Assembly: GCF_016612545.1 (NCBI RefSeq)
Contig: NZ_JAENRY010000032.1
Coordinates: 1-55,515, forward strand
Length of the DNA stretch: 55,515 bases
From: Streptomyces sp. MBT65
Lineage (GTDB): Bacteria; Actinomycetota; Actinomycetes; Streptomycetales; Streptomycetaceae
Reading direction: 5' to 3'
A model generated the notes under the pieces. That model worked only from the letters and a program-made list of their open reading frames with translations. It had not been told where the DNA came from and ran no database searches. Every line of letters starts with the position of its first letter. The first letter of the stretch is position 1. Position numbers and translations under genes: made by a program. Shown here piece after piece: positions 36,085 through 44,323 of the stretch.

Positions 36085-36676
36085 CGAAGGCGTCCGCGCG
36101 CCACACGGCACGGCCCGTCACCGCCACCGTCACCTCGGCGGGTGCGATGTCCGGGCTGACGGTGAGGAAGGCGTCGGCCACGGTACAGAGCAGTTGGCGG
36201 GTGGCGAGCGAGGTCAACGGGCTTTTGAACGCGGGCAGTTCGACCGTCACCGCACCGCCCGCGATACGGACGGCCGGTCTCCCCCACTGGAGCGACGGGA
36301 ACTCGCTGGTCACCCCCTTGGCCCGATAGACCTGCCCCGGCCCGCCGGCCAGCAGCCACACCGCCAGCTCCACGTCGGACCGCACCGCGTCGGACTGCAC
36401 CGCGTCGGCACGTCGCTCCGGATATCCCAGCGCGGCCTTGAGATCGGTGTCCGGACCGCCGTCGTCGGGCAACGCCGTCAGCCCACCGTCCCGCACGAAG
36501 TAGACCATCGTGTCCCGCCCGATCCCGGTGGCGGACTCCCCCACGGGCACCACTCCGCTCGCGGGCACCCCGCAGGAGGTCAACAGCAGCCCGGCCGGGA
36601 GCAGCAGCGCGGCGAGCCGGAGTCGACGGCGTGCGGTCCGGCGGCGGGCAGCCGCCGTAGATGTCATGGACGTCAT
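36068..36676 (-). CDS. Lipoprotein of a two-component operon (GerMN/LpqB-like)
   Basis: Predicted 202-residue lipoprotein, third gene of the regulator-kinase-lipoprotein operon. An arginine-rich start and hydrophobic core lead to the lipobox LLTSC, then a small beta-rich domain (SGVVPVGESATG, TMVYFVRDGGLTALPDD, AVTVELPAFKSPL, VTVAVTGRAVWRAD) like the GerMN fold of LpqB. The start overlaps the kinase stop (ATGA). The last residues DKTCT and the TAG stop lie in the first unit of an 18-bp tandem repeat. Such lipoproteins modulate their kinase at the cell surface in the CseA and related systems; the same is likely here. Confidence 0.82.
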   Translation of the reverse strand: MTSMTSTAAARRRTARRRLRLAALLLPAGLLLTSCGVPASGVVPVGESATGIGRDTMVYFVRDGGLTALPDDGGPDTDLKAALGYPERRADAVQSDAVRSDVELAVWLLAGGPGQVYRAKGVTSEFPSLQWGRPAVRIAGGAVTVELPAFKSPLTSLATRQLLCTVADAFLTVSPDIAPAEVTVAVTGRAVWRADAFDKTCT

Positions 36677-38271
36677 GGCAACCGGCTCTCTTCCACCGGG
36701 AGTTCAGGAGACCCGGCAGCCGACTCGTCCTGAGAAAGCGGCAGTTCTACGGTGAACAGGGCGCCCCCGTCCGGATGGTTCGCGGCGTGCACGGTGCCGT
36801 GGTGGAGGCGGACGTTCTCGGTGGTGATGGCGAGGCCGAGGCCGCTGCCCTCGGTTCTGGTGCGGGCGGTGTCGGTCTTGTAGAAGCGGTCGAAGATCAG
36901 GGGCAGCACGTCCGCGGGGATGCCGGGACCGCTGTCCAGCACCTCGATGACCGCCCACGGTCCGGCGCCCGGGCGTTCGTACCCGAACAGCCGCAGATGC
37001 ACGGGGGGTTCGCCGTGGCGCAGGGCGTTGGCGACGAGGTTGGCGACGACGACGTCGAGGCGGCGGGGATCGAGACGGCCGTAGAGCGTGCCGGGCGGCG
37101 GGAGTCGGGCCTGCACGGTGTGCAGCCAGCCGCGGGAGGCGAGGGTGTTGCGGAGGGACTCGGTGAGGTCGATCCGGTCCAGGTGCAGTGTGGCCGCGCC
37201 CGCGTCGAAGCGGGACATCTCCATCAGGTCGTCGACCAGGTGGGCCAGTTTGACGGTCTCCTGGCTGATCAGCCGTACGGCGGTGGCGGTGTCCGGATCG
37301 AGGTGGGCGGCGTCCTCGTCGAGGATGTCGGTGACGGCCGACATGGCGGCGAGCGGGGTGCGCAGTTCGTGGGAGACGTCGGCGGCGAAACGGCGGGCGC
37401 GGTTCTCCATCCGGCGCAGTTCGGCGACCGACTCCTCCAGTGCGGCGGCGGTCTCGTTGAACGTGTGGGAGAGATCGGCGAGTTCGTCGGAGCCGTCGAC
37501 GGTGAGCCGGGTGTCCAGGTGCCCCTCGGCGATGGAGCGGGTGGCGTCGCGCAGCGCGCGTACCGGGCGCAGCACACCGCGGGCGGCGAGGAGGGCGAGC
37601 AGCACGGCCAGGACCAGGGCGGGTACCGAGGCCCGCTCGACGGAGCCGACGAGGGCGTCGATGGAACGTTGTTCGGCGGCCTGAGGGACCGTCAGGAAAA
37701 CGGCGAGGCCCGACCGTTGGGACGTGACCCGCGGTGGGTCCTGGAAGGGGACCGGCAGTCCGACGACAAGTGCCGGGCGGCCGTGGGCCGTCACCCGCTG
37801 GAAGACCGAGGAGGAGTGGGTGGCCACGGCCTTCCGCATGCCGGGGGTCAGCTCGGTGAACGGGTCCTGGGGCGTGGAGGTGGCGCTCAGACCGCGGTAG
37901 GTGGCCAGGACCCGCCAGCCCTGGGTGGGCTCCGACCTGGCCACGGCGGCGGCGAACGACCGCAGTTGGCCGGCGCTCAGGGGCACCCGGTACTCGGCCA
38001 CGACGGAGTTCACATGGCCGCGGAACTGCCGGATCACCGCGTCCTGACTCTGCTGGAGCACGCCCGTACGCGCCTCCCGGAACGTCAGCGCGCCGGTGGA
38101 CAGGGTGGCACCGACGGCCACGAGAGCGAAGGCCAGCACGAGCCGGACCCGCACGCCGCGCATCCGCGACAGCCCCCGCACCCGGGTCGCCGAGCGGGCG
38201 ACCCTCTTCGGGGTCCTCCCTGGGGTTTTCGGCGGGGTTTTCGGCGAGGCCGCCTTCAACAGGGCTTTCAT
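36673..38271 (-). CDS. Sensor histidine kinase with HAMP domain
   Basis: Predicted 532-residue membrane kinase. TM1 is about residues 40-62, an extracytoplasmic loop of about 150 residues follows, and TM2 is about 213-233 (PALVLAVLLALLAARGVLR) with a HAMP linker. The DHp box is DVSHELRTPLAAM with phospho-H301, and ATPase boxes are NLVANALRHGE, DSGPGIPADVL and GSGLGLAIT. It overlaps both neighbours by four bases (ATGA), so the operon is translationally coupled. The layout resembles the Streptomyces AfsQ1/Q2 and CseB/C loci, which also carry lipoproteins. It is likely an envelope-stress sensor. Confidence 0.9.
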   Translation of the reverse strand: MKALLKAASPKTPPKTPGRTPKRVARSATRVRGLSRMRGVRVRLVLAFALVAVGATLSTGALTFREARTGVLQQSQDAVIRQFRGHVNSVVAEYRVPLSAGQLRSFAAAVARSEPTQGWRVLATYRGLSATSTPQDPFTELTPGMRKAVATHSSSVFQRVTAHGRPALVVGLPVPFQDPPRVTSQRSGLAVFLTVPQAAEQRSIDALVGSVERASVPALVLAVLLALLAARGVLRPVRALRDATRSIAEGHLDTRLTVDGSDELADLSHTFNETAAALEESVAELRRMENRARRFAADVSHELRTPLAAMSAVTDILDEDAAHLDPDTATAVRLISQETVKLAHLVDDLMEMSRFDAGAATLHLDRIDLTESLRNTLASRGWLHTVQARLPPPGTLYGRLDPRRLDVVVANLVANALRHGEPPVHLRLFGYERPGAGPWAVIEVLDSGPGIPADVLPLIFDRFYKTDTARTRTEGSGLGLAITTENVRLHHGTVHAANHPDGGALFTVELPLSQDESAAGSPELPVEESRLP

Positions 38272-38966
38272 CGGGCGTCCTTGAACCGGTACCCGAACCC
38301 CCGCACGGTGTGGATGTACCGCGGCTGTCCCGGGGGTTCGCCCATCTTGGTGCGCAGGCGCTTGACGCAGGCGTCCACCAGGCGGGCGTCCGCGTGGTAG
38401 TTGTGCTCCCAGACCGACTCGAGCAGTTGCTGCCGGCTGAAGACCTGGCCAGGGGAGGCGGACAGGGTCAGCAGGAGGCGCAGTTCGGAGGGGGCGAGGG
38501 CGATCGGCACGCCCTCGCTGCTGACGGTCAACGCCGTGCGGTCGACGGTGAGTTCGCCGTGGGTCTCGACCTTCGGCAGGGCCCCTTCGGGGGATGCCCC
38601 CACGCGCCGCAGCAGGGCGCGGATGCGCGCTTCGAGGACCCTGGCCTGGACGGGTTTGACAACGTAGTCGTCGGCTCCCGCTTCCAGGCCGACCACGATG
38701 TCGACGTCGTCGCCCCGCGCGGTCGCCATGATGATCGGGATCTGGTTGTCGTCGGCGCGGATCCGGCGGCAGACCTCCAGCCCCGACACCCCGGGCAGCA
38801 TCAGGTCGAGGACCACCACGTCCGCCCCGTGGGACCGCAACCGGCCGAGCCCGTCCTCGCCGGTCGCGGCGGCGGCGACCTCATGTCCCTGGCGGCGCAA
38901 CGCGAGTTGGACACCTTCGCGTACCGCGCGGTCGTCTTCGATCAGCAGGACACGTGGCATGCGCAC
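38268..38966 (-). CDS. OmpR/PhoB-family response regulator (AfsQ1-like)
   Basis: Predicted 232-residue DNA-binding regulator. The receiver has E10-D11-D12, phospho-acceptor D54 (VVVLDLMLPG), a Thr/Ala switch (MATARGDD) and Lys in YVVKPVQ. The winged helix at the C-terminus shows LAPSELRLLLTLSASPGQVF, VDACVKRLRTKMG and IHTVRGFGYRF. KPVQ in place of the common KPF resembles AfsQ1-type regulators from memory. A GTG at 38966 and ATG at 38960 are both possible starts; no good ribosome site is seen, and a palindrome lies 6 bp upstream. First gene of its operon, divergent from a class A PBP gene. Confidence 0.9.
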   Translation of the reverse strand: MRMPRVLLIEDDRAVREGVQLALRRQGHEVAAAATGEDGLGRLRSHGADVVVLDLMLPGVSGLEVCRRIRADDNQIPIIMATARGDDVDIVVGLEAGADDYVVKPVQARVLEARIRALLRRVGASPEGALPKVETHGELTVDRTALTVSSEGVPIALAPSELRLLLTLSASPGQVFSRQQLLESVWEHNYHADARLVDACVKRLRTKMGEPPGQPRYIHTVRGFGYRFKDAR

Positions 38967-38971
38967 AAGTA

Positions 38972-38983
38972 TCCGTATACGGA
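38972..38983. promoter_or_regulatory. Palindrome TCCGTATACGGA at the regulator start
   Basis: A perfect 12-bp palindrome placed 6 bp before the response-regulator start and 175 bp before the divergent PBP start. It may be an autoregulatory site or overlap the -10 of a leaderless message. Confidence 0.35.
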
Positions 38984-39157
38984 CCGCCGTTGGTGGACGA
39001 TCACCCGGACTTGCCGATCCGGACAGCCCGTTACAGTCTCGTGACCTTCCGGGCCAGGCCCGATCATCTGACTCCTCCAGCCTCGATCACTTCACAACGC
39101 CCCTCGGCAGCGGGTAGTTGGCGGCCGGCAGTTGCGGTGAACAAGGAGTCCCCCACG

Positions 39158-41119
39158 ATGCGTAAGCCCTCGCCCCCGGAGCGAACCCACCGTGCCACCC
39201 GCTCCGGCCGCAGACGCCCGATCGACTACCCGCGCCGCGGCAGGAAGGGTCTCCGCCGCTGGCTGCCGTCGTGGCGGCTGCTGCTCGGCGGCTTCCTGCT
39301 GACCGTGGGCAGCCTGTGCGGGCTCTTCGCCTACGGGTACGCACAGGTCTCCATACCGGACGAACTGGCGGCGGCCCGGCAGGAGGCCAACGTCTACTAC
39401 TGGGCCGACGGCAGCCAGATGACGGCCGTAGGAGCGGTGAACCGGCAGGTCGTGCCGCTGTCGCAGATCCCCGCCGCGATGCGGCAGGCGGTGGTCGCGG
39501 CGGAGAACGCGAGCTTCTACAGCGACCCCGGCATCTCCCTCACCGGCGAGGTGCGCGCGGTCGTCAACATGGCCAAGGGCGAGGACGTGCAGGGCGGTTC
39601 GACCATCACCCAGCAGTTCGTGAAGAACACCTATCTGTCGCAGGACCAGACCTACACCCGCAAGATCAGGGAGTTCTTCATCTCGCTCAAGCTGAGCCGG
39701 ACGAAGAGCAAGGACCTGATCCTCCAGGGCTATCTGAACACCAGCTGGTTCGGCCGCCAGGCGTACGGCATCCAGGCCGCGGCCTACGCCTACTACGGCA
39801 TCCCGGCCAAGGACCTCGACCCGAGCCAGGCCGCACTGCTGGCCGCGACGCTGAAGGGCGCGGAACAGTACGACCCCTCGCTCAGTGCCGCCAACCACGC
39901 CCGGGCGGTGGAGCGTTGGAGCTGGATCCTGGACCGCGAGGTCGCGAGCGGGCTGATGACCCGGGCGGAGCGGAACACGTACCGGACCTTCCCCGAGCCG
40001 AAGAAGGAGTCGGTGGCGACGAGCATGGCCGGCCAGATCGGCTATCTCGTCAACGTCGCCGACGCCTACATCACCAAGCGCACCGGGCTGGCCGCCAAGG
40101 ATCTCGCGCGCGGCGGCTACCGCATCCACACCACCTTCGAGAAGGACAAGGTACGGCGGCTGGAGCAGGCGGTGAAGAGCGTCACCGCCGCGGGCCTGGA
40201 CCCGAAGAAGCGCGCCACCGACCGCGACGTCCAGGTCGGCGCGGCCGTCGTCAGGCCCCGGGACGGCGCCGTGCTCGCGCTCTACGGCGGCTCGGACGCC
40301 ACCCGGCACTTCACCGACAACGCGGACACCTCCGGCGTACCGGCCGGGTCGGTGTTCAAGCCCTTCGCGCTCGCCGCCCTCGTCGACGGACAGCGGGGCA
40401 AACGCCCCATCCGCTGGTCGGTGAAGACGCCTCCCCCCGAATTCCCGGACATGCAGAGCGCGTTGGTGACCTCGGCCCACGCGCCCTTCGTCCAACTGGG
40501 CAAGTCCATAGGCTGGGTGGCGATCCGGAACACGGCCGTCAACGCCGGGCTGCTGAAGAGCAGCATGGCCCCGCTGGAGCAGACCTTCCCGATCGGCACG
40601 TCGACGCCCAGCGCCATCCGGACGGCCGACGCCTACGCGACCTTCGCCAACAGGGGCGCGCAGAACGACCCTTACTCGGTGACCGCGCTGCTCCGGCACG
40701 GCAAGAAGGTCGGCGGTCTCCAACACCCGCCCGCGCGGGCCGCGTTCAGTCCGGGGGTGGCCGCGATCGTCGACAAGATGCTCCAGGGGGTGGCCTACGA
40801 GAACGGCACCCAGGCGATCGTCCCCGACTCCGCGTCCGTCGCCACCGGCGCCGCCGACCTCACGAAGTCCGCCTGGTTCGTCGGCTACACCAAGGACCAG
40901 TCCACCGCGATCACCCTCTTCCGCAACAAGCCCGGCCGACCCCAGCTCCTCCCCCTCAGCGGCGTGGGCGGCCCCGACTCCCTCCGCGGCAACGTCTTCC
41001 CACCCCGGATCTGGGCCCGGTTCATGGGCCACACGGGCACCTTCGACCTGAACCGGACGGGCCCGGCGGAACCCGATGCGGCCGCCCGGGCCAGCGCCCC
41101 GGGCAAGGGCGAGAACTAG
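39158..41119 (+). CDS. Class A penicillin-binding protein with eroded transpeptidase motifs
   Basis: Predicted 653-residue bifunctional-type PBP. A basic cytoplasmic tail, one TM helix (about residues 42-63) and a glycosyltransferase 51 domain follow: catalytic E116 (VVAAENASFY), GGSTITQQFVKN and RKIREFFISLKL. The transpeptidase domain keeps S398-x-x-K401 (AGSVFKPF), but the SxN motif reads S439-A-H and KTG(T/S) reads ATGAAD. The Lys and Asn of the two motifs are therefore gone and cross-linking activity is doubtful. ATG at 39158 has AAGGAG 9 nt upstream. It is divergent from the AfsQ1-like operon and likely under its control. Confidence 0.88.
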   Translation: MRKPSPPERTHRATRSGRRRPIDYPRRGRKGLRRWLPSWRLLLGGFLLTVGSLCGLFAYGYAQVSIPDELAAARQEANVYYWADGSQMTAVGAVNRQVVPLSQIPAAMRQAVVAAENASFYSDPGISLTGEVRAVVNMAKGEDVQGGSTITQQFVKNTYLSQDQTYTRKIREFFISLKLSRTKSKDLILQGYLNTSWFGRQAYGIQAAAYAYYGIPAKDLDPSQAALLAATLKGAEQYDPSLSAANHARAVERWSWILDREVASGLMTRAERNTYRTFPEPKKESVATSMAGQIGYLVNVADAYITKRTGLAAKDLARGGYRIHTTFEKDKVRRLEQAVKSVTAAGLDPKKRATDRDVQVGAAVVRPRDGAVLALYGGSDATRHFTDNADTSGVPAGSVFKPFALAALVDGQRGKRPIRWSVKTPPPEFPDMQSALVTSAHAPFVQLGKSIGWVAIRNTAVNAGLLKSSMAPLEQTFPIGTSTPSAIRTADAYATFANRGAQNDPYSVTALLRHGKKVGGLQHPPARAAFSPGVAAIVDKMLQGVAYENGTQAIVPDSASVATGAADLTKSAWFVGYTKDQSTAITLFRNKPGRPQLLPLSGVGGPDSLRGNVFPPRIWARFMGHTGTFDLNRTGPAEPDAAARASAPGKGEN

Positions 41120-41296
41120 CTCAAGGAAGAGGACAAGGACGAGGCCCGGGCCACGAGGAGCAGCAGCCCGTACGGGCAACGCGGCGCACCGGCACCGACC
41201 CATGCACCACGCCCCGCCCGGGCAACCCCGCGTCTCCCGCCCCGCACCGCGCAGCGGCCCGCGCAACGGGCAACAAAAACTCGTGAGCCTCCCCGA

Positions 41297-41327
41297 CCAA
41301 TCCGCCCCGTGCCTCAGGATCGGATTA
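41297..41327 (+). promoter_or_regulatory. SigK-type promoter of the sigK operon
   Basis: CCAATCC (41297-41303), 17 bp, CGGATTA (41321-41327), giving a leader of about 28 nt to the GTG. The same pair recurs before the fasciclin gene and, inverted, before the SnoaL gene. It resembles the motif I recall for M. tuberculosis SigK (CCATCC, about 16, CCGAAT). Confidence 0.65.
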
Positions 41328-41360
41328 CGTCCGGAGATGTCCCGCTCACGAAGGATCCTT

Positions 41361-41945
41361 GTGAAAGAAGCCATCAGTATCGGTGGAAATCCCTCGATGC
41401 AGCCAGATCTGCAGGAGCTGGTGGGCCGGGTCGCCCTGGGCGACGAGAAGGCGTTCGCCGCGGTCTACGACGCCGTCGTGAGCCCGGTCCTCGGGGTCGC
41501 CCGGGCCGTCCTGCGCGACCACGCACAGTCGGAGGAGGTCGCTCAGGAGGTCCTGGTGGAGGTGTGGCGCACCGCCCCGCGCTACCGCTCCGACCGCGGG
41601 ACGGCCATCAACTGGATCCTCACCCTGGCCCACCGCCGCGCCATCGACCGGGTCCGCTCGGTGGAGGCCGCGGCGGCCCGGGACAACCAGGCCGCGCTGC
41701 TCGCCCGTACACCCGAGTTCGACGAGGTCACCGAGCAGGTCGAGGCCCGGCTGGAGCGCGAGCAGGTGCGGCGCTGTCTGCGCACGCTGACCGAGATCCA
41801 GCGCCAGGCCGTCACCCTCGCCTACTACCGGGGACTGACCTACCGCCAGGTCGCCGAGGCGCTCGCGCTGCCGCTCGGCACGGTGAAGACCCGGCTGAGG
41901 GACGGCCTCATCCGGCTCCGCGACTGCCTGGGAGTGACCGCGTGA
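41361..41945 (+). CDS. sigK: SigK-like ECF RNA polymerase sigma factor
   Basis: Predicted 194-residue ECF sigma factor. Region 2 is SEEVAQEVLVEVWRTAPRYR then INWILTLAHRRAIDRVRS; region 4 is ERLEREQVRRCLRTLTEIQ... with LTYRQVAEALALPLGTVKTR. GTG at 41361 (GAAGGA 6 nt upstream) is preferred over ATG 41397. Its stop overlaps the anti-sigma GTG (GTGA). The sigma/RskA pair plus a nearby fasciclin lipoprotein is the mycobacterial sigK-rskA-mpt83/mpt70 arrangement, and the three shared promoters support the same regulon logic. The name is given by that context, not by a full-length comparison. Confidence 0.85.
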   Translation: MKEAISIGGNPSMQPDLQELVGRVALGDEKAFAAVYDAVVSPVLGVARAVLRDHAQSEEVAQEVLVEVWRTAPRYRSDRGTAINWILTLAHRRAIDRVRSVEAAAARDNQAALLARTPEFDEVTEQVEARLEREQVRRCLRTLTEIQRQAVTLAYYRGLTYRQVAEALALPLGTVKTRLRDGLIRLRDCLGVTA

Positions 41946-42694
41946 TCACCGACGACCCGCACCTGCTGACCGGCGCCTACGCCCTGCACGCGCTGCCCGA
42001 CGACGAACGCGAGGCGTTCGAACGCCACCTCGCGGGCTGCGACGCGTGCGCCCAGGAGACCGCCGAACTCTCCGCCACAGCGGCCCGGTTGGGCCTCGCC
42101 GTGTCCGTCGAACCCGACCGGGAGATGCGCGGGCGGGTACTGGGCCGCATCACCGCCGTACGCCAGGACGCACCGGGCGAGCCACCGGCGATCCGCTCCG
42201 GGCGCGCGGCGCTGCGGGCCCGGCTGGTGTCGCGGTGGACGCTGGCCGCCTGCCTCGCCGCCGCGGCCGCGCTCGGCGGGACCGCCGTATGGCAGCACCA
42301 GCGGGCCGAGGACGCGCTGGCGCAGGCGCACCGGGCCGAACAGGGGACCGAGCAGGTCGCCGCCGTGCTCGCCGCACCGGACGCCCGGACCCGGGCCGTG
42401 ACGCTGCCGGGGGGCGCGATCGGCACGGTCGTCGTCTCGCACGCCCGGGACCAGGCCGTCTTCGCCGTCTCCGGAATGGCCCACCCGCCCTCCGGCAAGG
42501 TCTACCAACTCTGGTTCGACGACGCCGGCACCATGCGCTCGGCCGGCCTGATGAACCCCACCCGCGCCGACCAGGCCGTCCTGCTCCGGGGCACGGTGGA
42601 CGGAGCCTCGGGCATGGGAATCACGGTGGAACCGACGGGCGGCTCGAAACAACCAACGTCCGCGCCACTGACCTTGACCCGTTTCCCCGCGTGA
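41942..42694 (+). CDS. rskA: RskA-like membrane anti-sigma factor
   Basis: Predicted 250-residue anti-sigma. The N-terminal zinc-finger-like anti-sigma domain has H-x3-C-x2-C (ERHLAGCDACAQE). A single TM helix (WTLAACLAAAAALGGTAVW) follows at about residues 99-117. The outer part is the RskA domain: QVAAVLAAPDARTRAVTLPG, AVFAVSGMAHPPSGKVYQLW and ASGMGITVEPTGGS. It should hold the SigK-like factor at the membrane until proteolysis releases it. Its GTG overlaps the sigma stop, which ties their stoichiometry. The C-terminus is in the usual RskA place. Confidence 0.9.
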   Translation: MITDDPHLLTGAYALHALPDDEREAFERHLAGCDACAQETAELSATAARLGLAVSVEPDREMRGRVLGRITAVRQDAPGEPPAIRSGRAALRARLVSRWTLAACLAAAAALGGTAVWQHQRAEDALAQAHRAEQGTEQVAAVLAAPDARTRAVTLPGGAIGTVVVSHARDQAVFAVSGMAHPPSGKVYQLWFDDAGTMRSAGLMNPTRADQAVLLRGTVDGASGMGITVEPTGGSKQPTSAPLTLTRFPA

Positions 42695-42820
42695 CCTGTT
42701 TCTACAACTGACGACAACGGACCATTTTCTACGGCTTCGATGACAGGCCCCGTCTCCACAGGCGGGGTCATGTCGTCGTGCCCTCAGGAATTCAGGAATT
42801 CAGGGATCGGAGATCAGGAA

Positions 42821-43216
42821 TCACGCGCTGAGATGCTCGTGCAGCATCCGCCAGCCGCCGTCCCGCCGCACGACGACATTCGTGCCCCGACCTCGGCCGG
42901 AGCGGGATTCACCGTCGATGACGCCGGTCCAGGAAAATCGATAGCGGCACACCGCGAAATCCCCGGTGAGTACGGGCCACTCCACGTCCCGGATCTCGTA
43001 CACCTCGTCGAGGATCGTCGCGAACGTCCTCTCGATCGCGGACCGGATCTCCTCGATGCCCTGGTATGAGCCGTCCGAGAACCAGTACGTGGCCTCGTCG
43101 GCGATGAACGGCACGACCCGCTCGATGTCATGGCTGTTGGTGGCGCGCTCGTACGCGCCCATGAACGACGCGAGTTCGGATTCCGGGGATATCTGATTCG
43201 TCACGACGGACATCAT
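42821..43216 (-). CDS. SnoaL/NTF2-like protein
   Basis: Predicted 131-residue small alpha+beta-barrel protein of the SnoaL-like/DUF4440 group: FMGAYERATNSHDIERVVPF, ATYWFSDGSYQGIEEIRSAI, VYEIRDVEWPVLTGDFAVCR, WTGVIDGESRSGRGRGTNVV and VRRDGGWRMLHEHLS. It may bind or modify a small ligand. The ATG at 43216 (or 43213) is only a few bases after the expected start of transcription of the minus-strand SigK-type promoter (43229-43257), so the message is near leaderless. This places it in the sigK regulon. It is convergent with the rskA gene. Confidence 0.8.
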   Translation of the reverse strand: MMSVVTNQISPESELASFMGAYERATNSHDIERVVPFIADEATYWFSDGSYQGIEEIRSAIERTFATILDEVYEIRDVEWPVLTGDFAVCRYRFSWTGVIDGESRSGRGRGTNVVVRRDGGWRMLHEHLSA

Positions 43217-43228
43217 GCCGTGCCGATA

Positions 43229-43257
43229 TATCCGTAGCCGGTCGGGTCGCGGATTGG
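43229..43257 (-). promoter_or_regulatory. SigK-type promoter of the SnoaL gene
   Basis: On the minus strand CCAATCC (43257-43251), 16 bp, CGGATA (43234-43229). It is divergent from the fasciclin promoter 35 bp away. Confidence 0.6.
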
Positions 43258-43291
43258 TCCGGGAAAAAGATTCATCCGATCGGGCAAACGG

Positions 43292-43320
43292 CCAATCCGG
43301 CGGGCTTTCGGGACCGGATT
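43292..43320 (+). promoter_or_regulatory. SigK-type promoter of the fasciclin gene
   Basis: CCAATCC (43292-43298), 16 bp, CGGATT (43315-43320). The leader to the ATG would be about 145 nt. Confidence 0.65.
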
Positions 43321-43470
43321 CCCCACGTGACCGCCGACGAGAGGAAACCGCGAACTCGTGGACCCGTGATTCCTCCGGAATTCCCACGGCGCCCGCGTTT
43401 CCCTCAGGTCGCTCCGAACGAACCCGCACGAACCCCGCACGAACCCGAACGAGCTTTCAGGAGTAACCCC

Positions 43471-44121
43471 ATGAACACCCGCATCCGCCGTACCGCAGTC
43501 GTCCTCGCCGCCGCGGCCGTACTCCCGTTCGCCCTCAGTGCCTGCGGCGACAGCGGAAGCGACTCCGCGAAGTCCGACGCCTCCACCAAGGCATCCGCGT
43601 CCGCGTCCGACGACAGCATGACCGGCGCCGGTGCCACGGCCGCCGACCAGCCCTTCGGTACGGCCTGTTCCGGCGTCCCGAAGAGCGGGGCCGGCTCCTT
43701 CGACGGCATGGCCAAGGACCCCGTCGCCACCGCCGCCTCCAACAACCCGGCCCTGTCCACCCTGGTCGCCGCGGCGAAGAAGGCGGGCCTGGTCGACACC
43801 CTCAACAACGCCCAGGGCATCACGGTGTTCGCGCCGACCAACGACGCCTTCGCGAAGATCCCGAAGGCCACCCTGGACAAGGTCCTGGCCGACAAGGCCC
43901 AGCTGACGAAGATCCTCACCTACCACGTGGTGGGTCAGCAGCTCACCCCGAAGGACCTGGAGAAGGGCTCCTTCGACACGCTGGAGAAGTCCAAGCTCAC
44001 CACCGCCGGGTCGGGCGAGAACTACATGGTCAACGACTCCGCGAAGGTCGTCTGCGGCAACGTGAAGACCGCCAACGCCAACGTCTACATCATCGACACG
44101 GTCCTGATGCCCACCAACTGA
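43471..44121 (+). CDS. Fasciclin (FAS1) domain lipoprotein, MPT83-like
   Basis: Predicted 216-residue secreted lipoprotein. The signal peptide ends with the lipobox ALSAC (Cys25). A Ser/Ala/Asp-rich spacer leads to a single FAS1 domain from about residue 80: NPALSTLVAAAKKAGLVDTL, GITVFAPTNDAFAKIPKATL and ILTYHVVGQQLTPKDL, ending in NANVYIIDTVLMPTN. FAS1 domains mediate surface adhesion. It is the counterpart of mycobacterial MPT83/MPT70, known SigK targets, and has a SigK-type promoter upstream. ATG at 43471 follows CAGGAG. A strong terminator ends it. Confidence 0.93.
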   Translation: MNTRIRRTAVVLAAAAVLPFALSACGDSGSDSAKSDASTKASASASDDSMTGAGATAADQPFGTACSGVPKSGAGSFDGMAKDPVATAASNNPALSTLVAAAKKAGLVDTLNNAQGITVFAPTNDAFAKIPKATLDKVLADKAQLTKILTYHVVGQQLTPKDLEKGSFDTLEKSKLTTAGSGENYMVNDSAKVVCGNVKTANANVYIIDTVLMPTN

Positions 44122-44138
44122 CGCACCACTACGGGGAG

Positions 44139-44178
44139 ATGGGTGAGGGGCGGGGCCAGTGCCCCGCCCCTCACCCAT
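44139..44178 (+). terminator. Strong terminator after the fasciclin gene
   Basis: A perfect 18-bp stem (44139-44156 with 44161-44178, CAGT loop), 17 nt after the stop codon. Confidence 0.85.
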
Positions 44179-44289
44179 ACCCGAAGGACCCTCACCCGAA
44201 GGGGAAGGAGTACGCCTCGCCCACCCGGATTAGGCGAAGGCTCGTCCCGCCCCCGCGGCCCACCATGTGACGGGGGTCACGCGGAAGAG

Positions 44290-44317
44290 AAAACCGGCAG
44301 CCCCTGCCCGGCGTCTA
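44290..44317 (+). promoter_or_regulatory. ECF-type promoter of the sigma/ABC operon
   Basis: AAAACC (44290-44295), 16 bp, CGTCTA (44312-44317). Transcription would start at about 44324, on the GTG of the sigma gene, giving a leaderless message. The CGTC-type -10 suggests the factor transcribes its own gene. An inverted repeat GTGAC-GGGG-GTCAC lies at 44267-44280. Confidence 0.5.
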
Positions 44318-44323
44318 GCCGGT

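Noticed and set aside
39092..41374. 760-codon minus-strand frame opposite the class A PBP gene
   Set aside because: Antisense of a clear GT51/PBP gene; residues are Arg/Gly/Val-rich without motifs.
42785..42815. AGGAATTC doublet near the end of the rskA region
   Set aside because: A short two-copy repeat of 8 bp with no dyad or gene association; likely slippage, too small to interpret.
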